This document shows positions 55,672 to 64,000 of a stretch of 64,000 nt of DNA, piece after piece. Origin of the DNA: Procambarus clarkii (lineage: Eukaryota > Arthropoda > Malacostraca > Decapoda > Cambaridae); assembly GCF_040958095.1 (NCBI RefSeq), contig NC_091188.1:9646270-9710269 (forward strand), given 5' to 3'. Below the pieces are notes generated by a model. That model was not told the origin of the DNA. It did not search any database and saw only the letters and a program-made list of their open reading frames with translations. How positions within the stretch are numbered: position 1 is the first letter of the stretch; the number at the start of each line of letters is the position of its first letter. The position numbers and the translations under genes are program-made.

Positions 55672-55860
55672 GATTACGGGCTGTTCATTCCCGTGCCGCC
55701 TGTTGTTGTTGTTATAGATTCAGCTACTCGGAACATGTTCCAAGTAGCACGGGCTATGGTGAGCCCGTAGTGAACGTACCTGGCACAGGAGCGGTTCCTC
55801 CCGCACCCCTCGTGCCGCCTCTAAGGTGGCTTAATCTCTCTCTCAATCAAGGTCATAAGG
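55672..55860 (+). mobile_element. SINE-4 split by SINE-3
   Basis: Left part GGATTACGGGCTGTTCATTC+CCGTGCCGCCT and right part CGTGCCGCCTCTAAGGTGGC+TTAATCTC. The 10-bp CGTGCCGCCT (55692-55701 and 55811-55820) is the target-site duplication of the inserted SINE-3. Confidence 0.88.
55702..55810 (-). mobile_element. SINE-3 insertion with target-site duplication
   Basis: 109 bp. Minus-strand order: AGGGGTGCGGGAGGAACCGC, CTCCTGTGCCAGG, CTACGGGCTCACCATAGCCC, GAGTAGCTGAATCTATAACA and (AAC)n. This defines both ends of the family. Confidence 0.9.
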
Positions 55861-56325
55861 CCCTACACCTCACTACTTCGTAGTGACTGAGAGGCAAGGA
55901 TGGTAGGCAAGTAACCTGTTTATTCCCTAACCTTCAACTCGGCTCTCATGTTAGCTGCCCAATTAGCTGGCTATCATCTGGAGGGAGATGCCGTGGCATG
56001 AACTGCTATGTTTTTATGTTGGGAGTGATCCTGGCGATGCCTCGACGTTCACCAAGGTGAGCCTTGTAGGCTGATGCATCGCAGGTAATGCATTTTATGT
56101 TGCCTGAGTGAGCTCCCAAGGCCGCGCGCCCCGGCATCCTTGGACACTGCTATAATGCTGAACAATGCAGGCGTCTGGGCCTCGCGCCCGTCCACTCTAA
56201 GCCTCACTGCACTGAGTGAACACAACTGAAACTCCTGAACGAAGGTATCGTAAACGGGGGAAAAAAACACGAGATGGTGTTTGGGTACACTGCATGGCCA
56301 GGTACCCGGGCAGTGCCTGCTTGGC

Positions 56326-56328
<3 letters not shown>
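55861..56328. other. No gene recognised
   Basis: No motif. Confidence 0.4.

Positions 56329-56372
<44 letters not shown>
56329..56372. repeat. (AC)n microsatellite
   Basis: About 21 units, then CTCACACACACTC. Confidence 0.95.
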
Positions 56373-56377
<5 letters not shown>

Positions 56378-56999
56378 ACACTCTACTCGGGTGTAATGGC
56401 TGTGTGCCGGTGTCTCTCAACGCACGCTACCAGGGGTGTCACAGGTGACAAACAACAACAATAGGTGTCACGCGGCCCCCAAGCTGTGACAACGGAGGGC
56501 GTCTCGTCACTCACCTCGGGTGCCGACCGTCGCCAGATGCTGGTAGAGACGCTTCTATCACCTTGAAGGTCCCGGCTGTATGTTAAGATCACGGTCGGGT
56601 TTTCACTGTATATCCAAACTCTCGCAGCCACTTGCTGGCGCGTCCACAAGTCTACTGAGGCGACCACGGGGGCGTGCAGGCCGGTGTGTGGTGGGGCAGG
56701 AGTTGGGGGAGAGAGAGAGGGTGGGGGGGGGGGGGGGGGAAGGGGGTGAGGGATTTGTGGGAGCCTCCACCAGGATGGAGAATGGGTGGAGTTGCCATCC
56801 CTTCCCCCCCCCTCCCCTCCAACCTTTCATCGTGCCCCATCCGCCCCCACCACCCTCCCACCTGCTGCTCCTGGACCTCCCCCATCAAACCCGGGCGACG
56901 GTGTAACGTTTGAATTAACATTCCCCGCCCCGGCCTCCACCACCCCTGCCGCTAACATGCAAATAACACTGAAAATTAGTTGAGTGAACACGCACACTA
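56373..56999. other. No gene recognised; G- and C-rich patches
   Basis: Poly(G) near 56726-56739 and C-rich DNA at 56790-56880. Proline/glycine-rich frames on both strands are compositional. Confidence 0.45.
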
Positions 57000-57070
57000 A
57001 ATTGGTTAGAAAGGCCGGGTCCAAGAGCTAATAGCTTTATTCGGCAGAATAAAAAAAAATAAAAATAGTA

Positions 57071-57073
<3 letters not shown>
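57000..57073 (+). mobile_element. SINE-1 tail
   Basis: TTGGTTAGAAAGGCCGGGTC and GAGCTAATAGCTTTATTCGG, A-rich end, then (AC)n. Confidence 0.75.

Positions 57074-57134
<61 letters not shown>
57073..57134. repeat. (AC)n microsatellite between SINE-1 tail and LINE-A
   Basis: About 30 units. Confidence 0.96.
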
Positions 57135-57136
<2 letters not shown>

Positions 57137-57395
57137 GTATGCAAACAAGGGGACACAGGTGGAAACTGAGTACCCAAATGAGCCACAGAGACATTAGAAA
57201 GATTTTTTTCAGTGTCAGAGTAGTTAATAAATGGAATGCACTAGGAAGTGATGTGGTGGAGGCTGACTCCATACACAGTTCCAAATGTAGATATGATAGA
57301 GCCCAGTAGGCTCCAGAATCTGTACACCAGTTGATTGACAGTTGAGAGGCGGGACCAAAGGGACAAAGCTCAACCCCCGCAAGCACAAATAGGTG

Positions 57396-57398
<3 letters not shown>
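57135..57398 (+). mobile_element. LINE-A 3' end
   Basis: Reads NKGTQVETEYPNEPQRH-type through SVRVVNKWNALGSDVVEAD (frameshift near 57207), stop, UTR and GTGAGTAC at 57391-57398. A second (AC)n follows at once. Confidence 0.9.

Positions 57399-57462
<64 letters not shown>
57396..57462. repeat. (AC)n microsatellite at LINE-A tail
   Basis: Begins within the tail GTGAGTAC; about 33 units. Confidence 0.96.
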
Positions 57463-57499
57463 GGGCCTGATAGTAAAAATAGAAAACACACACATGAAT

Positions 57500-58045
57500 G
57501 ACTTTGATAACGAAGTAGACTCTGTGAAGGTATGCGAGGAGACTGAGGGCGAGCGTGGACTGTTGAAGGTTCCAGGAAGACTTGGAACAATTGCAGCAGT
57601 GATCAGAAGTGGCTACTGGAATTCAACCAAAATAAATGCAAGGTCCTGGAGTAGTGGATAAGATTAAGGATCCAATTAGAACAAAATATAATGAAAAGGA
57701 GGAACTGAGCAGCGTTAGAGAGAGAAAAAAATGACCAAGAGTAAACATAACACTTAACTATCTCCTAAAAGTTAATGGACCCACTTAACATAAGTGTGAT
57801 CAGCAGGACTATCCTGGCTGGTGAATACCAGGGCAGCAGTCAGGAAGCGTTCAACACGCTGTATACAGCGTATGCCCCTTGAGTGGTAGAGTATGCAGCA
57901 CCAGCCTGGAGCCCCACCTAAAAAAGGCACAAAGCAAGACTGAGAAATGGTTTACGGCTTGATTAGTCGGGAGATTGACAGGATTGAATTATGGGAATAG
58001 ACTCAAGAAGCTAATCTTGATCCTAATGGCGGTGGATGAAAGGAA
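57500..58045 (+). mobile_element. Old LINE reverse-transcriptase remnant
   Basis: Readings WLLEFNQNKCKVL (57611-57648), QEAFNTLYTAYAP then stop, VVEYAAPAWSP (57888-57920) match LINE-A WLLKFNSGKCKVM and RTLYTTYVRPILEYAAPTWSP. Several stops and shifts; older than LINE-A at 16.3 kb. Confidence 0.75.
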
Positions 58046-58189
58046 AATATATAGTAGCGGGTCACTATTGTTCAGTAGCTGGTGGCATTGCTGAGGTATG
58101 GAAGTGTGGAAGTGGTGCGCGGGGACAATGCGAGGCTCCTTCTGCCTTGATAACCACACCGTCACTTTGACAAAACCTGACGGTCACAT

Positions 58190-58318
58190 TCTCCCTCCAC
58201 CATCTCCTCGCCACCACCGCCCTCCACCATCTCCTCGCCACCACCGTCCTCCACCATCTCCTCGCCACCACCGCCCTCCACCATCTCCTCGCCACCACCG
58301 TCCTCCACCATCTCCCTC
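58190..58318. repeat. 27-bp minisatellite, about 4.5 copies
   Basis: Unit CCCTCCACCATCTCCTCGCC+ACCACCG. Confidence 0.94.
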
Positions 58319-58617
58319 ACCGGAACGTGCCCCACCACCATCACTTGACAGCTAAAAGTGTGTGTGTGTGTGTATTAGTATTAACCGGGTTGGGAAGGAC
58401 GTTTCTTTACTAGCTCGTCCCTTAAGAAAAGTCCGCTATTATAATCGTCCGGAGAATGAGACGTCGTGACGTTCCTGTGTGAGAAAACGTGTAGCCTGAG
58501 GAGATTAAAGTGACAGCAGTGAAGCCTCGTCGAGCTCCGCCGGTGACACTCCGTCACTGCTCTCTTTATTGTGGGGCTCTGTACTCACATTTCCTCGTGA
58601 TGAAGTCGGCGCTTAAC
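58319..58617. other. No gene recognised
   Basis: Short (GT)6 at 58357; no motif. Confidence 0.4.
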
Positions 58618-58675
58618 CCCCTGACTGTTTGGTCCCGCCTCTCAACAGTCGATCTACTGGTGTACAGACACCTTG
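58618..58675 (-). mobile_element. LINE-A 3' UTR fragment
   Basis: TTGGTCCCGCCTCTCAACAG and CTACTGGTGTACAGA match the reverse complement of the UTR; both ends missing. Confidence 0.65.
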
Positions 58676-58807
58676 AATGTGGAGCATCACTGAAGAACTG
58701 GTTCACCGCGCCAAACTTGGGCGCCCTATGAAATATCTTGAACGTAACCCCTGTGTACACCAGCCCCGAAACACAGGGACCTCGCAGCACCTCTGGGAAC
58801 GCACCAG
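58676..58807. other. No gene recognised
   Basis: Flank of MITE-1. Confidence 0.3.
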
Positions 58808-59062
58808 GGGCCAGATTCACGAAGCAGTTACCCAAGCACTTACGAACCTGTACATCTTTTCTCAATCTTTGGCGACTATGTTTACCACTATTAAACAGTT
58901 AATGAGCTCCGAAGCACCAGGAGGCTGTTTATAACAATATCAACAGTTGATTGGGAAGTAAGTTTTCATGCTTGTAAACTGTTTAATAAATGTAACCAAA
59001 GCCGTCAAAGATTGAGGAAAAAATGAACACGTTCGTAAGTGCTTTCGTGAATCTGGTCCCAG
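58808..59062. mobile_element. MITE-1, second copy
   Basis: GGGGCCAGATTCACGAAGCA ... TTCGTGAATCTGGTCCC. About 85-90% like 37198-37458 by eye. Inverted subterminal CACTTACGAAC/GTTCGTAAGTG kept. Confidence 0.87.
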
Positions 59063-59283
59063 GCAACCTTCTGGCCCCAGAGAGCGGGAGGTAGAGCGGC
59101 AGCTGTCTATCTTGGACACCCGGTTATCCAGCTATTGTGATCATCCGATTTTCAGGCGCTGAGATTGGGTACTCAGCCAATATCGTCGCAGATTGGCTGA
59201 GCACCTGAGCCCCCGCTAGTCATCTCTTATGTTAATTGAGGCAAGTGTCGCGACACTCCACTAAGCCCCGGATGTGTCACCGG

Positions 59284-59345
59284 CAATCATAACACTGAGC
59301 ACTGAGCATAACATAGCACTGAGCATAACATAGCACTGAGCAGGC
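59284..59345. repeat. 19-bp tandem repeat (CATAACATAGCACTGAG)
   Basis: About three units. Confidence 0.8.
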
Positions 59346-60218
59346 GGTAATCCCCTTGTACCGGCGGCACAGATACTGAAACAGCAACGTTAAGCCAGTT
59401 TGGCAAACAACCAAAGGAATGTCTTGAGGTTAGTGCACTACTGCGTAGACATTGTCTAGAGAGTGACTGACCAGCCGCTGTCTTGATGAAGTTTGATCAG
59501 GAAAAATTTCTAGTGGAAATTGGAATTTATTTCTTGATGGCAATGTGGTTATGATAATGTTAAGTATTCATTGCTCGAAATTAACTCTTTACAAAGCAGG
59601 GAGAGAAGCCTAGCTTTCACGATGAATTTAAATTGTTTAAATGTGCATTGTTACTTTATTTTGGTTGAATTATTTTATCATTTACTCATATGGTTGTGTT
59701 TTCATGTCAGTAAAACCCCCGAAAGTGTTGATGTCTGATTATAACCAATCTCTCAGTTAATTTGTTATGCTGATCAGCCGCAAAAGTGACTTCCAATCCT
59801 AAAATAGGAATCTGCGGGTTATTGAGGCTGCGCGTGTGAAAAACGAAATACAAAAGAATTTTCCATTTTGTGTATGTTATTATTATCATCTTAACTCTTG
59901 TGGGTTGTGATGAGATCTGCCATTTATGTGTATTTTAGTTTGTGTTTGATAGGGTATGCTTAGGGGTGCCTTCTCGCCATGCCCTGTGGCTGGGGGGGAT
60001 TGGTGCTCTGAAGCTACATAAACACCCTATACCCCCCCCCCCTGAAGTGGCAAGGGCAGTTAGGGGACAAGAATGACTACCACGAAGCTGCAGTGATGCT
60101 GCATTGTGACTCTTTGTATCCTATCTGTTAGGTACTCCTCTGCCTACTCCTGTTTGTGTTGTAGACATGAATGCAAAACTGTTTCAAAGACTACATTTTT
60201 TTAGGGGGGGGGGAGGAT
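59346..60218. other. No gene recognised
   Basis: AT-rich, no motif; C-run near 60031 and G-run near 60205. Confidence 0.45.
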
Positions 60219-60219
60219 G

Positions 60220-60345
60220 GAAATTGAAATTGAAATAAGTTTATTGAGGTAAAATACACACAAAGGGATGAGGTAGCTCAAGCTATTCTCACCCCGTTCA
60301 GTACAACGTGTTAATACACACATAGACACACATAGGGGGGAGGAT
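60220..60345. repeat. Dispersed repeat shared with 43283-43420
   Basis: Near identical over about 110 bp. Confidence 0.8.
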
Positions 60346-60439
60346 AATCAAGAAATATGCAGTCCACCCATCCTGCTGTGCACTGTTTTCTGTTGCTTAA
60401 ATTTGTAATGAAACCTATCCTGGTTCCTTAGGACGATTT

Positions 60440-60520
60440 CCATTCTCAAAAGTTGTGTAGGTAACACAACACAGAGAAATCACAATAGCGTGATGCATCA
60501 AATGAACAAATCCAACCGGG
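60440..60520 (-). mobile_element. SINE-5 tail, inverted
   Basis: Minus strand: TTTGTTCATTTGATGCATCA and CGCTATTGTGATTTCTCTGT, as downstream of the SINE-5 head at 46840. Confidence 0.7.
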
Positions 60521-60559
60521 AAATCAACTTGGTAGGTCAAGTTGATTTCCCGGTTGCAA

Positions 60560-60700
60560 TTCTTATACCATGTCGTAGCTCAGTCGATTAAGGCAGCATC
60601 TGGGATCCTCTCAGACGTAGGTTCGAACCCTCGTCACGGCCCTTGTGGATTTGTTCTTGGATAGATACTTTTTTTAACAAATCTAATTATAAACATACAC
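60560..60700 (+). mobile_element. SINE-5, tRNA-derived, best head
   Basis: A-box region GTCGTAGCTCAGTCGATTAA+GGCAGC, then GGATCCTCTCAGACG and B box TAGGTTCGAACCCTCGTCAC; CCTTGTGGATTTGTTC follows. A tRNA-like head, but the closing acceptor arm does not pair. Confidence 0.75.
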
Positions 60701-60811
60701 CAACTTAGATTTTTGGAAGGGTTGTGGAGCGTGTGTTCAGTTCATCTTTGTTTTACTTCTCAGTTTATATATTAAAGAGAAGTATTGGTCTGAAACTAGA
60801 AACTGATCTAA

Positions 60812-60866
<55 letters not shown>
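60812..60866. repeat. (GT)n microsatellite
   Basis: About 27 units. Confidence 0.96.
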
Positions 60867-60867
<1 letters not shown>

Positions 60868-61366
60868 TGGATCGCCATCTTTGAGCACGAAGGGAAGCCT
60901 AAAACCACGTCAGCGTAAGTTCCTCTGTGAGTGAGACTGGACGATCTGCCACCTTATGAGCTCTCAAGATACCAGTTGAACCATTACTGTGCCACAGCAC
61001 GTGTAGGTTAAACCAGTACTGTGCCACAGCACGTGTGCAGGTTCTGAGTGCCATCTACCGTCGCATATCGAGAACAGAGAAGATGACAGGCTACTTCAGG
61101 GACATATTCTTCTGCATTTTGGAAGGTGAATCAACTCTGCCTAAATTTAACACAAATATGTTTAGTGCGGCCCTGGAGACCCCATTCAAATGTCAGTTGT
61201 TCTGTCCGGTTAACCATATACGGTTGAAAATGCTTTTTTCGGATGTGATCAGTATATGTGATTTTATAAAGGGTATTTTTAGAGCGAAACTGCTCGGGAA
61301 GAGAGAGTGGGAAGCCTGCCAGCTCGTGGAAGGTCACTCTGGAGCATGGGAAGGAAGAAAGGAATT
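60867..61366. other. No gene recognised
   Basis: ACTGTGCCACAGCACGTGT occurs twice (60987, 61019). Frame 61035-61424 has no family motif and its end lies in SINE-2. Confidence 0.45.
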
Positions 61367-61515
61367 ATCAAGGGAAAGCGCCAAGTCATTATGGCTATAT
61401 AGCACTTGGAAGGGGTCGGGATAAGGATCTGGGATGGGACGGGGGGAAGGAATGGTGTCCCACCACTTGGACGGTCGGGAATTGAACGCCGATCTGCATG
61501 AAGCGAGACCGTCTC
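61367..61515 (-). mobile_element. SINE-2, minus copy
   Basis: Minus strand: TCTCGCTTCATGCAGATCGG, GTTCAATTCCCGACCGTCCA, CATCCCAGATCCTTATCCCG, CAAGTGCTATATAGCC. Confidence 0.83.
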
Positions 61516-61689
61516 TGGAGCATGGGAGATCTTGGGAGGATATCCTGGAGAGGGCGTGTCAATCACACGGCCTCGCCCGCAGGCCACAAGTGGGCCGTCA
61601 CCCTCTTATATCTAATCTGTGCTGTCGCTCTAACTACAATTTGTGTACTTGAGTACTGTGTGTCTTTCATTATTATCACATAACATTTG

Positions 61690-61905
61690 TAAAGTCATTT
61701 GAAAAATTGGTTTAACAAATTGTTTAACATTAAATTAAATTTACTTTTGTTATTTTATTATTATTAGTATTAATAAATTATTTTAAATAATATAATATAA
61801 TATAAATAAATAATATAAAATAAATAATATAAAAATAATATTATTATTATTAATAATAAAATATTAAATTAAATTAAATAACATTAAATTAAAATTGTTT
61901 AACAA
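61690..61905. repeat. AT-rich simple sequence
   Basis: Imperfect ATT, AATAT and TAAAT units. Confidence 0.85.
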
Positions 61906-62130
61906 ATCAAATAGGTTGGTAGTATTACTCTATTAAACTTATGTGTAATTTGTCTATTTATGTTGTTGTGGCCAACACGAGTATTCGTGACAATATAAAT
62001 TATGTTAATTGTGCAGCAAAGAATATTTCTCTGTATCGTAATTCAATATTAGTTTACTATTGTTTATTATATAAGGCCCCGGACCTGCTCGCTCGCTACC
62101 TGAGTCACGCCTCCAAGCGGCCGCCAAGCA

Positions 62131-64000
62131 GTGTAGTGACAGTAGCGTGTGTGTGTGTGTACTGACAACAGCAGTGTAGTGACAGTAGCGTGTGTGTGTG
62201 TACTGATAACAGCAGTGTAGTGACAGTAGCGTGTGTGTGCGTACTGATAACAGCAGTGTAATGACAGTAGCGTGTGTGTGTGTACTGACAACAGCAGTGT
62301 AATGACAGTAGCGTGTGTGTGTGTACTGACAACAGCAGTGTAGTGACAGTAGCGTGTGTGTGTGTACTGATAACAGCAGTGTAGTGACAGTAGCGTGTGT
62401 GTGCGTACTGATAACAGCAGTGTAATGACAGTAGCGTGTGTGTGTGTACTGACAACAGCAGTGTAGTGACAGTAGCGTGTGTGTGTGTACTGACAACAGC
62501 AGTGTAGTGACAGTAGCGTGTGTGTGTGTACTGATAACAGCAGTGTAGTGACAGTAGCGTGTGTGTGTGTACTGATAACAGCAGTGTAGTGACAGTAGCG
62601 TGTGTGTGTGTACTGACAACAGCAGTGTAGTGACAGTAGCGTGTGTGTGTGTACTGACAACAGCAGTGTAGTGACAGTAGCGTGTGTGTGTACTGACAAC
62701 AGCAGTGTAGTGACAGTAGCGTGTGTGTGTACTGACAACAGCAGTGTAGTGACAGTAGCGTGTGTGTGTGTGTACTGACAACAGCAGTGTAGTGACAGTA
62801 GCGTGTGTGTGTACTGACAACAGCAGTGTAGTGACAGTAGCGTGTGTGTGTACTGATAACAGCAGTGTAGTGACAGTAGCGTGTGTGTGTACTGACAACA
62901 GCAGTGTAGTGACAGTAGCGTGTGTGTGTGTACTGACAACAGCAGTGTAGTGACAGTAGCGTGTGTGTGTACTGACAACAGCAGTGTAGTGACAGTAGCG
63001 TGTGTGTGTGTACTGATAACAGCAGTGTAATGACAGTAGCGTGTGTGTGTGTACTGACAACAGCAGTGTAGTGACAGTAGCGTGTGTGTGTGTACTGACA
63101 ACAGCAGTGTAGTGACAGTAGCGTGTGTGTGTGTACTGATAACAGCAGTGTAGTGACAGTAGCGTGTGTGTGCGTACTGATAACAGCAGTGTAATGACAG
63201 TAGCGTGTGTGTGTGTACTGACAACAGCAGTGTAGTGACAGTAGCGTGTGTGTGTGTACTGATAACAGCAGTGTAGTGACAGTAGCGTGTGTGTGCGTAC
63301 TGATAACAGCAGTGTAATGACAGTAGCGTGTGTGTGTGTACTGACAACAGCAGTGTAGTGACAGTAGCGTGTGTGTGCGTACTGATAACAGCAGTGTAAT
63401 GACAGTAGCGTGTGTGTGTGTACTGACAACAGCAGTGTAGTGACAGTAGCGTGTGTGTGTGTACTGACAACAGCAGTGTAGTGACAGTAGCGTGTGTGTG
63501 TGTACTGACAACAGCAGTGTAGTGACAGTAGCGTGTGTGTGCGTACTGATAACAGCAGTGTAATGACAGTAGCGTGTGTGTGTGTACTGACAACAGCAGT
63601 GTAGTGACAGTAGCGTGTGTGTGTGTACTGACAACAGCAGTGTAGTGACAGTAGCGTGTGTGTGTGTACTGATAACAGCAGTGTAATGACAGTAGCGTGT
63701 GTGTGTGTACTGACAACAGCAGTGTAGTGACAGTAGCGTGTGTGTGTGTGTACTGATAACAGCAGTGTAATGACAGTAGCGTGTGTGTGTGTACTGACAA
63801 CAGCAGTGTAGTGACAGTAGCGTGTGTGTGTGTACTGACAACAGCAGTGTAGTGACAGTAGCGTGTGTGTGCGTACTGATAACAGCAGTGTAATGACAGT
63901 AGCGTGTGTGTGTGTACTGACAACAGCAGTGTAGTGACAGTAGCGTGTGTGTGTGTACTGACAACAGCAGTGTAGTGACAGTAGCGTGTGTGTGTGTACT
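62131..64000. repeat. 39-43-bp minisatellite with embedded (GT)n, about 45 copies, cut by window edge
   Basis: Unit CAGCAGTGTAGTGACAGTAG+CGTGTGTGTGTGTACTGACAA. Length varies by GT steps in the core; other variants are GTAATGACAG, TGATAAC and GTGCGTAC. The last three occur together in many units, so they form subfamilies. Minus open frames over 600 codons are artefacts. The array continues past 64000. Confidence 0.98.

Noticed and set aside
56580-57024. Pro/Gly-rich frames on both strands
   Set aside because: Caused by C- and G-rich composition around 56700-56880.
60560-60640. Functional tRNA gene
   Set aside because: B box is good but the acceptor stem does not close and the head is shared with SINE-5 copies.
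61035-61424. Host gene of 129 codons
   Set aside because: Its 3' third is inside a SINE-2 copy and the rest has no recognised family.
62005-63964. Minus-strand open frames of 474 to 619 codons rich in His, Thr, Cys and Tyr
   Set aside because: All three frames encode variants of the same peptide because a 41-bp unit cycles the frame; no unique sequence, signal peptide or domain.

Overview
The window is nuclear DNA of an arthropod, most likely a decapod crustacean (crayfish or lobster type). Long (AC)n, (AT)n and (ATT)n microsatellites, many tRNA-derived SINEs, copies of a Jockey-superfamily LINE whose 3' tail ends in GTGAGTAC, and TTAGG-type motifs all fit. The species assignment is inference from repeat families I recognise; no host gene settles it. 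I see no rRNA gene, no intact tRNA gene, no CRISPR array and nothing bacterial.

Only two host coding exons are convincing. Both are on the minus strand (4946-5470 and 13078-13638). Each encodes a PLAT/LH2 domain followed by the FPxxRW...LPQ... basic/Tyr linker that joins PLAT to the catalytic domain in animal lipoxygenases. Each ends at a CAG/GTAAG splice donor in phase 0. No catalytic exon was recognised in the 7.6 kb between them or in the 4.9 kb below the lower one. They are therefore either alternative first exons of one lipoxygenase gene whose catalytic exons lie beyond base 1, or the 5' ends of two tandem paralogues, one perhaps truncated.

Layout. 1-4.9 kb: microsatellite, LINE and SINE fragments. 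4.9-14.2 kb: the two lipoxygenase exons, with SINEs, a 158-bp near-perfect palindrome and a head-to-head SINE pair between them. 14.7-15.8 kb: a minisatellite interrupted by a 5'-truncated LINE. 16.2-19.7 kb: the longest LINE (proline-rich leader, endonuclease, reverse transcriptase, C-terminal region), broken by stops and frameshifts and inserted into a GC-rich repeat. 20-28 kb: (TA)n tracts around a Penelope-like terminal fragment, minisatellites and SINEs. 28-64 kb: an unusually dense run of unrelated minisatellites (periods 12 to 58 bp, arrays up to 1.9 kb) alternating with LINE and SINE fragments. Among them are an 18-bp repeat that reads as collagen-like Gly-X-Y, a roughly 94-copy 20-bp array with no visible indel, and a 41-bp array that runs off the right edge.

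Most open frames over 100 codons are products of these minisatellites (open in several frames on both strands) and are not genes. Most of the window is mobile elements and tandem repeats, with minisatellites alone making up roughly a fifth. The biology of most interest is the lipoxygenase exon pair and the way the LINE 3' tail repeatedly coincides with (AC)n microsatellites.
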